Source: Ochotona curzoniae (lineage: Eukaryota; Chordata; Mammalia; Lagomorpha; Ochotonidae). Taken from it: 64,000 nt of DNA. Under the pieces are notes generated by a model. It did no database searches and was not told where the DNA came from. It saw nothing but the letters and a program-made list of their open reading frames with translations. The stretch spans positions 10,424,501-10,488,500 of the forward strand of contig NW_024466607.1 of the NCBI RefSeq assembly GCF_017591425.1, given 5' to 3'. Position 1 is the stretch's first letter. The number at the start of each line of letters is the position of its first letter. Positions 1 to 10,974 of the stretch are shown piece by piece. The position numbers and the translations under genes are program-made.

Positions 1-779
1 AAGAGCTGAAGGTGCTCGCAATAAGGACTCCTTCGGAAATGACCTTTTAGCTTGTTGAAGTGCTGGGTTCTATTTCTTGCTCTGGCTTTTGAGTCCAGCT
101 TCCTCTGAACGCAGCCGCTGGGAAGCAGAAGTGATAGTTTGCTTTGTCACTGCCTGGATTGACTGCCTGGATTCCTGGCTCTGGGATGTGGCTGTGGAGA
201 CTCATCTCAGCTGTTCAGGCATATGGAGAACGAACCAGGAGATGCGTGCATTTTCCCACAAACAAATAAGACTCCTTGGATAGATAAATAAGACACCTCC
301 TTTGGGTCATCATGGTTTTAGCCAAGTCAAGTTATTTAGGAAAACCAATTTTCTCCCAAGTGCCCAACTTTGTAGAGGGCAGGAAATGTGGAGCTGAAGT
401 CCTGTGCTGTAGCGCTGGCCTCCCCGCAACCCGACCCTTAGTTATCCTACCCTCCTACCATCCCAGGTGCTACCATCCTGGCCTCATCCTGGGATTTGGG
501 GGAATGCTGTCTGAGTCCCCTACACTTTGCTTAGCTGGAAGGACAAGGATAACGTCACGTCCCCACCCCCGCAGCAGGTAGGGCAGGTAGCAGTTTCCAC
601 TGTGATGATATGGATCAGCACAATGTGACAGCCCCGAGTTCACCGACAGCTCACCACTGACACTCAGTTATCACACACATCACTTTCATAAAGGAGTGAG
701 GGTTTCCCCGTAACCTTCATCAGAACATAAATGACGGCTTGGGGAGTTACCCAGCTATGAATTCAGCTGCCAATAAATC
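1..779. other. Intergenic, no gene seen
   Basis: Mixed-composition sequence with only short chance open frames. I recognise no exon, RNA gene or repeat in it. Confidence 0.5.
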
Positions 780-898
780 CTTTCTTCCTTTGTTTTTCTT
801 CCTTCTTTTTTTCTCTTCTTTCTTTCTTTCGGTCCTTCCTTCTTTGTTTTTTTTTTCTTTCTTTCCTTCTTTCTCTCTTCTTTCCTTTTTCTTCTTTT
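780..898 (+). repeat. CTTT-rich polypyrimidine tract
   Basis: About 120 bases almost entirely of C and T, with imperfect CTTT/CTTC units. It directly abuts the tail side of a reverse CSINE, so it may be the decayed, expanded poly-A end of that element. Confidence 0.8.
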
Positions 899-1072
899 AG
901 CATTTATGCTATTTTATTTCAAAGTGTGTGTGAGAGAGATACAGAAAGAGCTATTTCATCTATTGGTTTATTCCCCGAATAACTGCAGTGGCTGGGGCTC
1001 AAACTGCACCCATGTGGAATACTGGCATCAAAGATGGTGGCTTAACTCACCACTCCACATCACAGGCCCCAA
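899..1072 (-). repeat. Old CSINE, reverse
   Basis: Diverged reverse copy. The order tail, GAGAGAGA, ATCTATTGGTTTATTCCC, CACCCATGTGGAA, then a CACAGGCCCC head is that of a reverse CSINE, but the middle is deleted. Confidence 0.6.
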
Positions 1073-1280
1073 GCAGCTATTTCTAGAAGATGACATTTTG
1101 AGGTGAAATAATTGGATTTGGGGGCCACAAAGCAAGGGCTAGGCATTGATCCTGCACCTGTGGCTGAGGTGTCACCTTGACCCGTGCGTCTTCTGCCATG
1201 TTGGAAAGTGTTAATGTGTCTGCACCATGACAGAATACCAAAACACACCCCTGTCAGTGAGCCACCCATGACTGTATTTC

Positions 1281-1432
1281 TTATTTTTTTAAAGACTTAT
1301 TTTTATTGGAAAATCAGATATACAGAGAGAAAGAGAGACAGACAGGAAGATCTTCCATCCACTGATTCATTGCCCAAGTGGCCCAAGTGGCCGGAAGTAA
1401 GCAAAATGGAGCACTTGGGTGAGGAGGGGGAG
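1281..1432 (-). repeat. Truncated CSINE, reverse
   Basis: The tail half of a reverse CSINE is clear (TTTTTATTGGAAAATCAGATATACAG-like segment, then GATCTTCCATCCACTGATTC). Similarity fades before the tRNA-like head. Confidence 0.7.
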
Positions 1433-1646
1433 CTCCTGAATTGTACTCAGCTAGGGCACAGCTGAGCTAAGCTAGAGCAGCTTAACTTGATGGAACTAGC
1501 CCCCAGTGCCAGTTTCTGCCAGCTGATGCTGCGGCTACGCCCACACAACCCTCGCCCACTCTAATTGTAGGTTGCACCCATAGGAATAATCCAGCCCAGC
1601 CTGGCTTTTCCCTGATCTAGTCCCCATGAGGTGTACAGGTGTTATA

Positions 1647-1982
1647 TCTTTTTTTTAAAAAAAGATTTATTTTTATTATTTTTTTATTGGAAAGGCAGAT
1701 ATACAGAGAGGAGAGACGGAGAGGAAGATCTTCCATCTGATGATTCACTCCCCAAGTGAGCACAATGGCCGATACTATGCCAATCCGAAGCCAGGAGCCT
1801 CTTCCGGGTCTCCCACGCAGGTGCAGGCTCCCAAAGCTTTGGGCCGTCTTCGACTGCTTTCCCGGGCCACAGGCAGGGAGCTGGAAGGGAAGCAGGGCTG
1901 CCGGGATAGAACTGGCGCCCATATGGGATCCCGGGCGTGCAAGGCGAGGACCTTTAACCACTGCGCCACCACGCCGGGCCCC
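1647..1982 (-). repeat. Full-length CSINE, reverse
   Basis: Complete, little-diverged element from the poly-T side to a CGCCGGGCCC head. The pol III B box (reverse of GGTTCTATCCC) and A box region are recognisable near 1900-1970. Confidence 0.93.
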
Positions 1983-2717
1983 AGGTGTTATATCTTAAAA
2001 AAAAAAAAAAAAAAGGCCCCACCTCTGTGGGTTTAGCATCGGAGAATACAACATCCTCAGAGAATAAGACATCCTCAGAGGAGCTGCTGCTGTTGCTAAC
2101 ACCCACGGGGCTGCAGACACAGGCTCAAGGAAGGTATGTTAATGAGCTGTCCTGCCTGAGCAAACAGGCAGACTTCAAGGGAAGGCACATATTTTGGGGA
2201 TCTGGCACAAACTGTAGATGTTTGCTTATCTTTGGCACACACTGGTGTCCACATACTGTCCTGGGCTTCAGCTAAGGGGTGGGGTGGGGGGGCAAACTGT
2301 AGCCTCTCTCTGCAGGGTGCTAAGAGGGCATTAAAGCTCTTGGAATTGATCAGAAAGCCTGCCTCCTGTCAGCAGGCCTTTAGGGTCTTCTGTCCTCACG
2401 CTGGGGACGGTGTCCCTGGCAGACAACTGAAGAACCCCTGGCATTGTTCTGAAGAACCTAGCAGGTTTACTCTGCTACCAAGTCAACTATAACTTGGAAA
2501 TTGGGTGGCCTGAACCGCGAACGATTGGAACCTTTCCTCTCTCCCTGCCTAAAGGGGGGTCATTGAGAGGCTCTGGGTGTGGAGGGATGGGATTTCAAGT
2601 CGAGGTTACAGTCTGTGAGGGGGGAGGCACTGGACTGAGTCTTCATGACAGATACGATTGCAACTCCAGAAGCAGAAAGGGGATATTGACACTTGTTGTA
2701 CAGAAATTCATGAGGAG

Positions 2718-3052
2718 AGGGCCCAGCACAGTAGCCTAGTGGCTAAATCTTTGCCTTGCACGCGCTGGGATCCCACATGGGTGCAGGTTCCTGTCTTGGC
2801 TGCTCCACTTCCCATCCAGCTTCCTGCCTGTGGCCTGGGAAAGCAGTCGAAGGCGGCCCAGAGCCTTGGGACTCTGCACCTGCGTGGGAGAGCTGGAGGA
2901 AGCTCCTGGCTCCTGCCTTTGGATCGGCTCACTGCAGCCGCTGGGGCCATTTGGGAAATGAATCAGTGAACAGAAGCGCTTTCTGTCTCTCCTTCTCTCT
3001 GTATATCTGCCTTTACAATAAAAATAAACAAATCTTTACAAAGAAAATAAAA
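2718..3052 (+). repeat. Full-length CSINE, forward
   Basis: Starts GGGCCCAGCACAGTAGCC and ends in a CAATAAAAATAAACAAATC tail. It is moderately diverged, so it is an older subfamily than the copy at 3.47 kb. Confidence 0.9.
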
Positions 3053-3466
3053 AAAGAAATTCATGAAGAGAAGCAAGGCGCCACACCTAAAACTTAACAG
3101 GTAGTAGCTGTGATTAGTACTTTCTGTGGATTTTATTTATTTACATTTTTAAAATATAATTCATGGCTATCGTATATCATACTTTATATATAGTTTGCTT
3201 ATAATTTTTATATTTGTAATATTTATAGCGTGAAACATGGAAACCTGGTCACAGAGTTACTATGTCCTTAATGTTCCTCTTGAAGGTGACTGTCCCTCTT
3301 TTGAGATTGACATATATTAATTGTGCATAATTATGGAAGACAGTAAGATGATTTGATTCATGCCTATGTGCTACAGTCAGTCATACCAGCACAGTTAGTA
3401 TTTCCATTTCCTTAAAAGATGTGTCTATTCATTTATAGGAAAAGCAGAATTACAAAGAAAGAAATA
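3053..3466. other. AT-rich spacer, no gene seen
   Basis: AT-rich sequence with TA-dense stretches between two CSINEs. No exon-like structure or identifiable repeat. Confidence 0.5.
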
Positions 3467-3803
3467 GGGCCCGGCGGGGTGGCGCAGTGGTTAAGGTCCT
3501 CGCCTTGCACGCCCGGGATCCTATATGGGCGCCGGTTCTAATCCCAGCAGCCCTGCTTCCCTTCCAGCTCCCTGCCTGTGGCCCGGGAAAGCAGTCGAGG
3601 ACGGCCCAAAGCTTTGGGAACCTGCACCCGTGTGGGAGACCCAGAAGAGGCTCCTGGCTTCGGATCGGCATAGCATCGGCCGTTGCGCTCACTTGGGGAG
3701 TGAATCATCGGATGGAAGATCTTCCTCTCTGTCTCTCCTCCTCTCTGTATATCTGCCTTTCCAATAAAAAAATAATAAAAATAAATCTTTAAAAAAAAAC
3801 AAA
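3467..3803 (+). repeat. Young full-length CSINE, forward
   Basis: Near-consensus copy. The A box region GTGGCGCAGTGGTTAAGG and B box GGTTCTAATCC are intact, and the tail is A-rich with ATAAATCTTT. Low divergence from the copies at 48.2 and 49.8 kb suggests recent insertion. Confidence 0.95.
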
Positions 3804-4082
3804 GAGAGAGAGAAAAAGCAGTGGGAGTGCTAGGTTATATGCTGTCCTGTGATTTTTTGTTTGTTTGTTTTTGAGGCGTCTCCATGCTGTTTTTCATGAT
3901 AGCCACGCTCATTTGCATGCACATCCATAGTAAATGAGCATTTTCCTCTCTCTGCGTTCTTCCAGCATTCTTTGTTTGTTTGTTTGTTTTTATAATCTTA
4001 CTTAGTTGATTAGGGTACAAAGGGTCAAAGTCTACAGGAAAGTGGGTAAGACCATTGTATCCGCACTAATATCATCTTTTTT

Positions 4083-4460
4083 TCCCCCGTTTCTGGGGTC
4101 AGAGGAGAAACAAAGGGAGAAGCCCCACCCAGCCTCCCACCCATCTCAGGTTCCCGATGTGGGGCATGCTCCGAGGGTCCTGCTCAAGCAGTTTTGATAG
4201 TTCGACAGTTCTGACTTGCTGCCAATCTTGCCGTTCCAAGCACAATGAAATCTCTTCAGAATCCACTGGCTGATGTAGTCTCTTCATGGTTGGGGTTCTG
4301 AGATCAGCAGTTCATTTGGAGGGATCTCCAAAGAAACTTCATCTGAGGTGATCCCAGACCTGATTCTTGTGTGTGCTTGGCAGTACAGGGTCTGGCACCG
4401 TCCGTCGCCCCAATCAGCTTATGCACATGCTGGTCGTTGCAATTCTGTTTGTTTATTTTT
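4083..4460. repeat. Dispersed repeat, probably LINE-1 UTR-like
   Basis: Begins with a GTTTCTGGGG ... GAGAAACAAAGG block that recurs in diverged form at 10.59 kb, which shows it is dispersed. It continues directly into LINE-1-like sequence at 4.47 kb. The LINE-1 assignment is inference. Confidence 0.45.
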
Positions 4461-4469
4461 GTGTGTGAT

Positions 4470-4855
4470 ATGTCATCCAACAGGTGAGATGATATCTCAT
4501 TGTGGCTTGATTTGCATTTCCCTGATGCCTCAGATATTATTTCTTTCTCATGCCTCTTGGCAATTTATCTGTCATCTTTTGAGACATGTCAATTCAGATC
4601 ATTTGCCCAGTAATTTTTTTTTTTTTGCTGTTGATTTTTTTAAATCCTTTTATATTCTGCATGGTAATCTTGTGTGAGATGAGCAGTTTGAGCATTCTTG
4701 AGTGGTTGAACTAATTTACATTCCCACTAATGCATGTAGGGGTTCCTCTTCTCCACATCTTCATCAGAATTTGTTATCTTTCAGTTTTTGATAATAACCA
4801 TTCTGCCTGAAGTGAGGTGTGGCTAGTATTTACATTTGATTTGCATTGCTCTAAA
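4470..4855 (-). repeat. LINE-1 3'-region fragments, reverse
   Basis: Contains the reverse of well-known old LINE-1 3'-region sequence: GTGAGATGATATCTCATTGT, TTGATTTGCATTTCCCTGATG and CATTCCCACTAATGCATG. The two blocks are in the wrong relative order for one element, so there are at least two fragments or an internal rearrangement. Confidence 0.75.
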
Positions 4856-4865
4856 GACTGGTGGA

Positions 4866-5147
4866 TTTTTTTTTTAAGATTTACTTATTTTTATTGGAAA
4901 GGTAGATATACAGAGAGGAGGAGAGACAGAGAGGAAGATCTTCCATCTGATGATTCACTCCCCAAGTGAGCGCAACGGCCAATGCTATGCCAATCCGAAG
5001 CCAGGAGCCTCTTCCTGGTATCCCACGCGTGTGCAGGGTCCCAAAGCTTTGGGCTGTCCTCGCCTGCTTTCCCAGGCCACAAGCAGGAAGCTGGATGGGA
5101 AGCGGGGCCTCCGGGATTAGAACCGGCGCCCATATGGGATCCTGGCC
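4866..5147 (-). repeat. CSINE, reverse, head missing
   Basis: Close match from the poly-T side to GGCGCCCATATGGGATCC. It stops before the tRNA-like head, so the element is truncated. Confidence 0.92.
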
Positions 5148-5222
5148 ATGGTGGTTTTAAGCATCTCCTCGTCTACTGCATTCTTTGCAAGATCTACTGC
5201 CCACTTTCAAATTCAGCCCCTT

Positions 5223-5265
5223 GGGCCTGGCGCGATGGCGCAGTGGTTAAGGTCCTCGCTCTGCA
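5223..5265 (+). repeat. CSINE head fragment, forward
   Basis: Only the tRNA-like head (GGGCCTGGCGCGATGGCG, then TTAAGGTCCTCGC) is present. It is followed by a short CTCTGCAGG-unit repeat to about 5300. Confidence 0.75.
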
Positions 5266-5591
5266 GGCTCACTCTGCAGGCTCTGCAGGGGCAAGGGTTG
5301 CAGGGGCTCTGGGACTCTGTCCAGCAGGGAGTTTTGACTATGGAGAGCCTGGGACTCGATTTCACATCTAAGAGATGCACTTAATTCTCACTCCCCACCC
5401 ATTCATCCCCGCAAGTGGAATGTGTCTATCTCCAAACTATGTTGCTTGGAGTTAAATGGAGGAGAATGGTAGGCCATTCCCTTCCTGCCTCCACAGAGCT
5501 GTCTGATGACTACAACTGGAAACGGTGGTCTCTTATTGACTTCCTCAGCTCTTGGGAAGGTGGCCCAATGCACATTCAAATGGGAGACTGT

Positions 5592-5835
5592 GGGGCCAGC
5601 ATGGTGGCATAGCTGGGCAACCCTGCACCGGTGGCACCAGCATCCCACGTGGGCACATCCCAATGTGGGTTCAAGTCCCAGCTGCTCCACTTCTCATCGA
5701 GATCCCTGATTGTGGCCTGGGAAAGTAGGAAGCTGGAGTCAGAGGGTGGCTCTGGTCTTTACACAGGGGCTTTGACATGGGATGCAGACGTGTTAACCAG
5801 TGTCTTCACTGCTGGACTAACTGCCTGCCCCAATA
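5592..5835 (+). repeat. Old CSINE-related segment just upstream of CCR8
   Basis: The first 140 bases read as a forward CSINE (GGGGCCAGCATGGTGGCA, then GTGGCCTGGGAAAG). From about 5735 the similarity switches to reverse-orientation head sequence, giving a composite. It lies within 30 bases of the CCR8 splice acceptor. Confidence 0.6.
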
Positions 5836-5852
5836 ACGATATCATTCATTTG

Positions 5853-5878
5853 TTTCATTACCAGGTCTCCCTGCCTTC
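5853..5878 (+). other. CCR8: CCR8 splice acceptor and short 5' UTR
   Basis: TTTCATTACCAG ends at 5864, leaving 14 untranslated bases before the ATG. This fits the family pattern of a 5' noncoding exon spliced to one coding exon. I could not locate the upstream noncoding exon. Confidence 0.6.
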
Positions 5879-6943
5879 ATGGATTACACCCTGGAGCCCA
5901 ACGTGACAGCCGTAACTGACTACTACCCCGACGTCTTCTCAAGCCCCTGCGATGGGGAACTCCCTCAAAGGAAGAGCAAGTTGCTTCTTGTCACCTTCTA
6001 CTGTGTCATGTTTGTGTTAGGCCTCCTGGGAAACAGCCTGGTCATCTTTGTCCTCGTGGCCTACAAGAAGTTGAAGAGCATCACGGACATCTACCTCTTG
6101 AACTTGGCCCTGTCCGACCTGCTTTTTGTCTTCTCCTTCCCCTTTCTGACCCACTACCAACTGGACCAGTGGGTGTTCGGGGCGGTGATGTGCAAGGTGG
6201 TCTCCGGCCTGTATTTTATTGGCTTCTTCAGCAGCATGTTCTTCATCACCCTCATGAGCATGGACAGGTACGTGGCCATCGTCCATGCCGTGTGTGCCAT
6301 GAGAGTGAGGACAGTCAGGATGGGCACAACCCTGAGTCTGGCTGTGTGGCTCACTGCCATTGCTGCCGCCAGCCCGTTGCTTGTGTTCTATCAAGTGGCC
6401 TCAGAAGATGGCATTCTCAAGTGTTACTACTTCTACAACCAGCAGAGCATGAAGTGGAAGATCTTCACGCACTTCGAGATGAACATTCTGGGTCTGCTGA
6501 TCCCGTTCTCCATCCTGCTCTTCTGCTACATCCGCATCCTACAGCAGCTGCGCAGCTGCCACAACCGCAACATGACCAAGGCCATCAGGCTGGTGCTGCT
6601 CGTGGTCGTTGCCTCTTTGCTCTTCTGGATCCCGTTCAATGTGGTCCTCTTCCTCACTTCGCTGCATGACATGCACGTCTTGGACGGCTGTGTCACGAAC
6701 CAGCGGCTCATCTATGCCACCCATGTCACGGCAATCATTTCCTTTACCCACTGCTGCGTGAACCCTGTCATCTACGCTTTCATGGGTGAGAAGTTCAAGA
6801 AGTACCTCGCAGACATATTCCAGAAAAGCTGCAGCCACCTCATCTTCTACCTAGGAAAAAACGTGCCCCGGGAGAGCTGGGAGAAGTGGCCTTCCTTCCA
6901 CCAGTCTTCTTCCCGTTCCTCCACCGTGGACTACATCCTGTGA
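5879..6943 (+). CDS. CCR8: C-C chemokine receptor 8
   Basis: Intact 354-residue class A GPCR in one coding exon; human CCR8 has 355. CCR8 is the plasma-membrane receptor for CCL1, found mainly on Th2 and regulatory T cells, and signals through Gi. Visible features: N-terminal NVT glycosylation site at residue 8 and acidic tyrosines (DYYPD, 14-18) suited to sulfation; seven hydrophobic segments; conserved extracellular cysteines C24/C271 and C105/C182; DRYVAIV at 129-135 at the end of TM3; NPVIY at 295-299 in TM7; a serine-rich tail ending DYIL. The ATG is the first in frame after a splice acceptor and aligns with the human start (MDYTL). Oddity: the TM7 segment reads HVTAIISFTHCC, so the glutamate usual in chemokine receptors (position 7.39) is alanine 285. 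Identity to CCR8 rather than CX3CR1 or CCR4 is clear from the N-terminus and loops. Confidence 0.98.
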   Translation: MDYTLEPNVTAVTDYYPDVFSSPCDGELPQRKSKLLLVTFYCVMFVLGLLGNSLVIFVLVAYKKLKSITDIYLLNLALSDLLFVFSFPFLTHYQLDQWVFGAVMCKVVSGLYFIGFFSSMFFITLMSMDRYVAIVHAVCAMRVRTVRMGTTLSLAVWLTAIAAASPLLVFYQVASEDGILKCYYFYNQQSMKWKIFTHFEMNILGLLIPFSILLFCYIRILQQLRSCHNRNMTKAIRLVLLVVVASLLFWIPFNVVLFLTSLHDMHVLDGCVTNQRLIYATHVTAIISFTHCCVNPVIYAFMGEKFKKYLADIFQKSCSHLIFYLGKNVPRESWEKWPSFHQSSSRSSTVDYIL

Positions 6944-7433
6944 GGGGGTGGCCTCAAAGCAAGCCGCTGCCTCCATTCCCACTCTCCCGTAAGAATGCGC
7001 CAGTGATGTACATGGACCTTGGGGGAGAGCCTTCAGACCGATGCCCTCCCTATGGCAGTCAATAGGTTTCCTCTATCACAAGTTAGTCTCCACTTTCAAA
7101 AATTTGCTACTATTTTCAGAAGTAGCCCGTTATTAAGTATAACATTAGCAGTAGGGTAGTTAAAAAAATCATAATCTTAATGAAGCTGTCGTCTATTCTC
7201 AGCTTTCTGAACATCTTTATTATATATGAACTTCAGTGTTACCAAGTGCTTTTTCCTTCTGTATTGGGGTCATTAGTTTTTCTTTGTTAGTCTACTAGCT
7301 TAGTGGATTACACTGATTTGTGTGTCCTAAACCAACATATGTTTTCCCTGAAAAAAACATAGAAAGATCTTTTCATAATCTCAATCAGCATGTAGAAATT
7401 GTACATTTATCTATGGTGTTCAGCATGACATTT
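6944..7433 (+). other. CCR8: Probable CCR8 3' UTR
   Basis: AT-rich noncoding sequence after the stop codon, with no AATAAA before the following CSINE. The transcript may therefore run through that element to the signal at 7885. Confidence 0.45.
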
Positions 7434-7770
7434 TCTTTTTTTTTTTTAAGATTTATTTTTACTATTTTTTTTATTGAAAAGGCAGATATACAGAAAGGAC
7501 AGACAGAGAGGAAGATCTTCTGTCCGATGATTCACTCCCCAAGTGAGCACAACTGCCGACGTTATGACGATCCGAAGCCAGGAGCCTCTTCCGGGTCTCC
7601 CACGTGGGTGCAGGTTCCCAAAGCTTTGGGCCATCCTCGACTGCTTTCCCGGGCCACAGGCAGGGAGCTGGAAGGGAAGCGGGGCTGCCGGGATTAGAAC
7701 CGGCGCCCATATGGGATCCTGGGCGTGGAAGGTGAGGACCTGAACCACTTGCGCCACCGCACCGGGCCCT
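7434..7770 (-). repeat. Full-length CSINE, reverse
   Basis: Near-complete young copy ending CGCCACCGCACCGGGCCC. CAGCATGACATTTTC is found on both sides (7421 and 7771 areas), a clear target-site duplication. Confidence 0.95.
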
Positions 7771-7884
7771 CAGCATGACATTTTCATGCATGCGTACAAT
7801 CTATAATGTTCCATTCAGGGCACCTGTCATGTCTATTTACCCACCTCAGCCATTTACCCTATTTTGGGTGAAGATCATTATAAT

Positions 7885-7890
7885 AATAAA
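7885..7890 (+). terminator. CCR8: Candidate CCR8 polyadenylation signal
   Basis: AATAAA in an AT-rich context, the first canonical signal downstream of the CCR8 stop codon. Use is inferred from position only. Confidence 0.35.
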
Positions 7891-8048
7891 GCTATATTCT
7901 CTGTGGGTTTTTGCATCTGTGCTCACAAGCTATTGCCCCGTAATTTTTCTTTTCTGTGATGTCCTGATCATGTTTGGTCTGTTAGTGTGTGTTGGAAAGT
8001 GCTTCTCTATTCTTTCGGAGAATATATGTTAAAAAAAAATTGCTGCAG

Positions 8049-8270
8049 GGGGCCAATGTGGTGGTGCAGTGAGTTTAGCTGCCACTAGCGATGGCACTAT
8101 GCCATGGAGTGCTGGTCACTCCACTCCTCCCTGCTGAAGGTTCTGGGAAGTCAGCAGATCACCTGCTGACCCCTAGCTTACACGCCAGCCGGAAGCTGGG
8201 CTCAGGAAGGGAGAGCCGGACCTCAAACCCAGGCCCTGTGCAGTGCAGCACGCATGGCTGTCGTAACTGC
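8049..8270 (+). repeat. Old CSINE-like segment, forward
   Basis: The GGGGGCCAATGTGGTGGTGC head is recognisable, but the rest is heavily diverged and partly rearranged. Confidence 0.45.
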
Positions 8271-8515
8271 TGTGTCAGCTGCCTTGCCCCATGTGGTCTT
8301 TTGAACGCAACGGGGTGTGAGTTCATGTTCCTTTGCAATCTTGCTTTGTGATCAGCCCAAAGACAAGAAGATGAACTCTCCTCAACTCCCAGAGCCTGGA
8401 GTTCAACTCGAAATCCAACCACGCAGCAGTTTCCTTGGAGTCCGTGTCTTGGTGTGGCTTGCCGAACTTGCTGTCCGACATCTGTTTCCGAGTTCTCTGT
8501 CTCCTGGGAGCGGAG

Positions 8516-8516
<1 letters not shown>

Positions 8517-8570
<54 letters not shown>

Positions 8571-8571
8571 G
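8517..8571 (+). repeat. (TG)n(CG)n microsatellite
   Basis: About twenty TG units run straight into five CG-rich units. Alternating purine-pyrimidine sequence of this kind can adopt Z-DNA and is usually length-polymorphic. Confidence 0.95.
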
Positions 8572-9078
8572 GGCGGTAATCTCTTCCTACAGGTGTGTCC
8601 AGAGGGATTTCTTTCATCTTCAGAAGATGCTGATCATTCAGGACAGCATTTCTTGAGAACTGCGGGCTGTCTCTTTTGCACGCACTGGCCTGAGGATTGT
8701 AACACCATCAGCTTTGGACCCGAAGTTTCCAGGCTGCTGGGGGTCCAAGCAGCCGCTCTGGTAACCCCTCAGCTGCCGCCTGCACCTCCCTGAGTACAGC
8801 CGGCTCACAGGCTGATCTGTCTCCTGTACTTGCGAGAGAGCTGCGAGAAGATGCAGGACTGCACTGTCACGCACTCTTCCGGGGGGATTTATGCCCTGTG
8901 CAAGCAGCTGTGTCCTAGGGGGAGCGCTGCACTTGGAGAGAGCTGGTGCTTGTGGAGCCCATTCCCGTGGATTGAAAACACAGGACGAACAGCATAAAAG
9001 GCAGGGGAGGATAAACGGAGGAGTCAAGGGACAGTCAGACATTTGGATGAATACGTATTTATTGATGGGAGGGAGCAT

Positions 9079-9200
9079 GGAGGCCTTGCAAGCTAATCCT
9101 CCGCCTGTGGCACTGGCATCCCATACAGGGGTCAGTCTTGTGTCCCCAGCTGCTCTACTTGCAGTACAGCTCCCTCCTTATGGCCTGAGAAAGCCTGCGC
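9079..9200 (+). repeat. CSINE fragment, forward
   Basis: Internal forward fragment: GCATCCCATACAGGGG, then CAGCTGCTCTACTTGC and TATGGCCTGAGAAAGC. Head and tail are missing. Confidence 0.6.
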
Positions 9201-10221
9201 TGCCCCCAGGCTGGCCCCATAGCTGCTTCACTTTGATAGCAGTCTACAACCTGTGGCCTATGTCTGACTGTGGCCAGTGTCTGCCTGTTTTCATCTAGGA
9301 AGACATTTTCAACTCTCCTTCCTATGGGAGAAAAAGAAATACTGGTATTTACCCTTGGTAGTAGCAGTCTAGGTCTCTCCATTGAGGAAACGTTGGGGAA
9401 AAGGGACAGAAATGGAAAAAGTGCGTGCTGGGAATTGCTTGAGCATCACCGCCTAGTCCTGAGTTTGGAAGAGTCGCAGCTACAGAGGTTCAATGCTTGG
9501 TCTGCTTTTTTGCTGGAGATATTTGGCCGGTTGGAGAGTCTAAGCCACAGTTTTTCACTGATTCACTGGGGGAGGGAGACTCAAGTTGGAGGCTGGAATC
9601 CTGAAGGCAGTTTCTATGAAACTACTATGAATCAAAAAGAGAGCAACCCTTGGGGACACGGGCCTCCCTCACTGATCTCAATTCTGAGGAACTGACTTGA
9701 GAGAGAACTGCGTAGGAACCAGATAGAATCAAACCTTTCATCCCCTCTGGGAAAATATCATATTGTTTGTTTCCATTCTTTCTATAGTTCCCCCAACTTG
9801 TTTTGAAACACGTGTGCTGTGTGTTTGGCATACAAGAAAAACCAGGCATGCTAACAAGCTGGGCTGCCTACACGCGGTTGCAATTTGCCTTGTGGGTACA
9901 GGTGCTTTTAGGACATCTAGAATCTTCTAGGATTCTCGAAAGAGAATGCTCCCAGCAGCAGCCCTGGCTAGTCTAAAATCGAGGATTCCTGCCCTGGCAA
10001 TGCCATGGAGCCCGATGACACTGTTGAATGAAGAGTTCGTGCAGGAGACTGGCTGGGTCAGAGACGCGTTTGCTGGTCCTCGGGGCTTCATGCAGCACCG
10101 TTAAGGATCAGAACTGGCTACAGCTTTTCCTGGCAGGTTCAAACTCCCACGCCCTGCGCTGTCAGCTGCAGTGCCAAGGTCTCCCGCTGACCTGAGGCCA
10201 GGGGCTGCTGCGGCAGGGCAC
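9201..10221. other. Intergenic, no gene seen
   Basis: Unique-looking sequence between CCR8 and SLC25A38 without exon signatures or identifiable repeats. Confidence 0.5.
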
Positions 10222-10238
10222 GTGCGCCCTCTGGTGGT
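10222..10238 (-). promoter_or_regulatory. CTCF-like site, reverse orientation
   Basis: GTGCGCCCTCTGGTGGT is the reverse complement of the CTCF core CCACCAGAGGGCGC, a full match to the commonly quoted consensus. It lies between the immune gene CCR8 and the housekeeping gene SLC25A38, a plausible boundary position. Occupancy is not shown by sequence. Confidence 0.65.
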
Positions 10239-10317
10239 CAAGTGTACAGCGTTTCTGACTGGGGAGAGGGGAAAGAGAGCAGCGAGGTACTCAATCCTGG
10301 CATGGGTTTCTAATGTT

Positions 10318-10475
10318 AAGACTTATTTTTTTTAAAATATTTCATTTGAAAGGCAGTTAGAGGTCTTCCATCCACTGGTTCACTCCCCAGATGGCTGAAG
10401 TCATCAGAGCCAGGAGCCAGGAGCTTCTTCCGGGCCTCCCATGTGGGTGCAGGACCCAAGGACTTGCGCCATCTT
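10318..10475 (-). repeat. CSINE, reverse, head missing
   Basis: Tail and middle present (ATCCACTGGTTCACTCCCC, then CCAGGAGCTTCTTCCGGGC). Similarity breaks near 10475. Confidence 0.75.
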
Positions 10476-10479
10476 CTTC

Positions 10480-10850
10480 TTTTATATATATTTTTTATTT
10501 TTCATAATGATTATGTGGTGGATGAGGGTGGGAAGGATCGAGGTTTAGGGAAAATTGAGTGAACTCAGTGCTTCCAAGTTTGCTGTTCCTTGTTTCTGGG
10601 GGAAGGGGAGAGACAAAGGAGGAGACCACTCAATACTCTCCCCCTGTCCCAGTGCCCAGGGATGAGGCACTGCACCTCCTATCAACCCGGAGTCTCAGTG
10701 TGTACATATCCGAGGGTTCTGAAATGCTGCCAGTTTCACCGATCCGAGGGTGATGTCACCTTCCCAGTGTCCACTGGCTCTGTTCACCGAGATTCTTCGT
10801 TTTCATCGCTTGTTTGGGGTAGTTGTCCAGTTCTGCTCTTCCATTACAGC
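10480..10850. repeat. Dispersed repeat related to 4.08 kb
   Basis: Shares the GTTTCTGGGGG ... GAGACAAAGGAGGAG block with the element at 4083. It is likely a LINE-derived untranslated segment. No open frame of note. Confidence 0.4.
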
Positions 10851-10974
10851 ACCAAATGAGCTGCCACATTGTCCTTTTACGACAGGGCCTGTGTCCACTG
10901 CTCCGCCTTGTTCATGAAGTAGCTCAAGGACCCAGGCCAGGTGACCCAAGCATCACGGAATGCCCCACCCCTGG

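Noticed and set aside
2494..2739. Short forward frame at 2.5 kb as a small gene
   Set aside because: Glycine-rich, no splice sites or homology, and it runs up to a CSINE head.
8159..8793. Open frames spanning the TG repeat
   Set aside because: Poly-His/Thr and poly-Cys/Val runs are translations of the (TG)n microsatellite.
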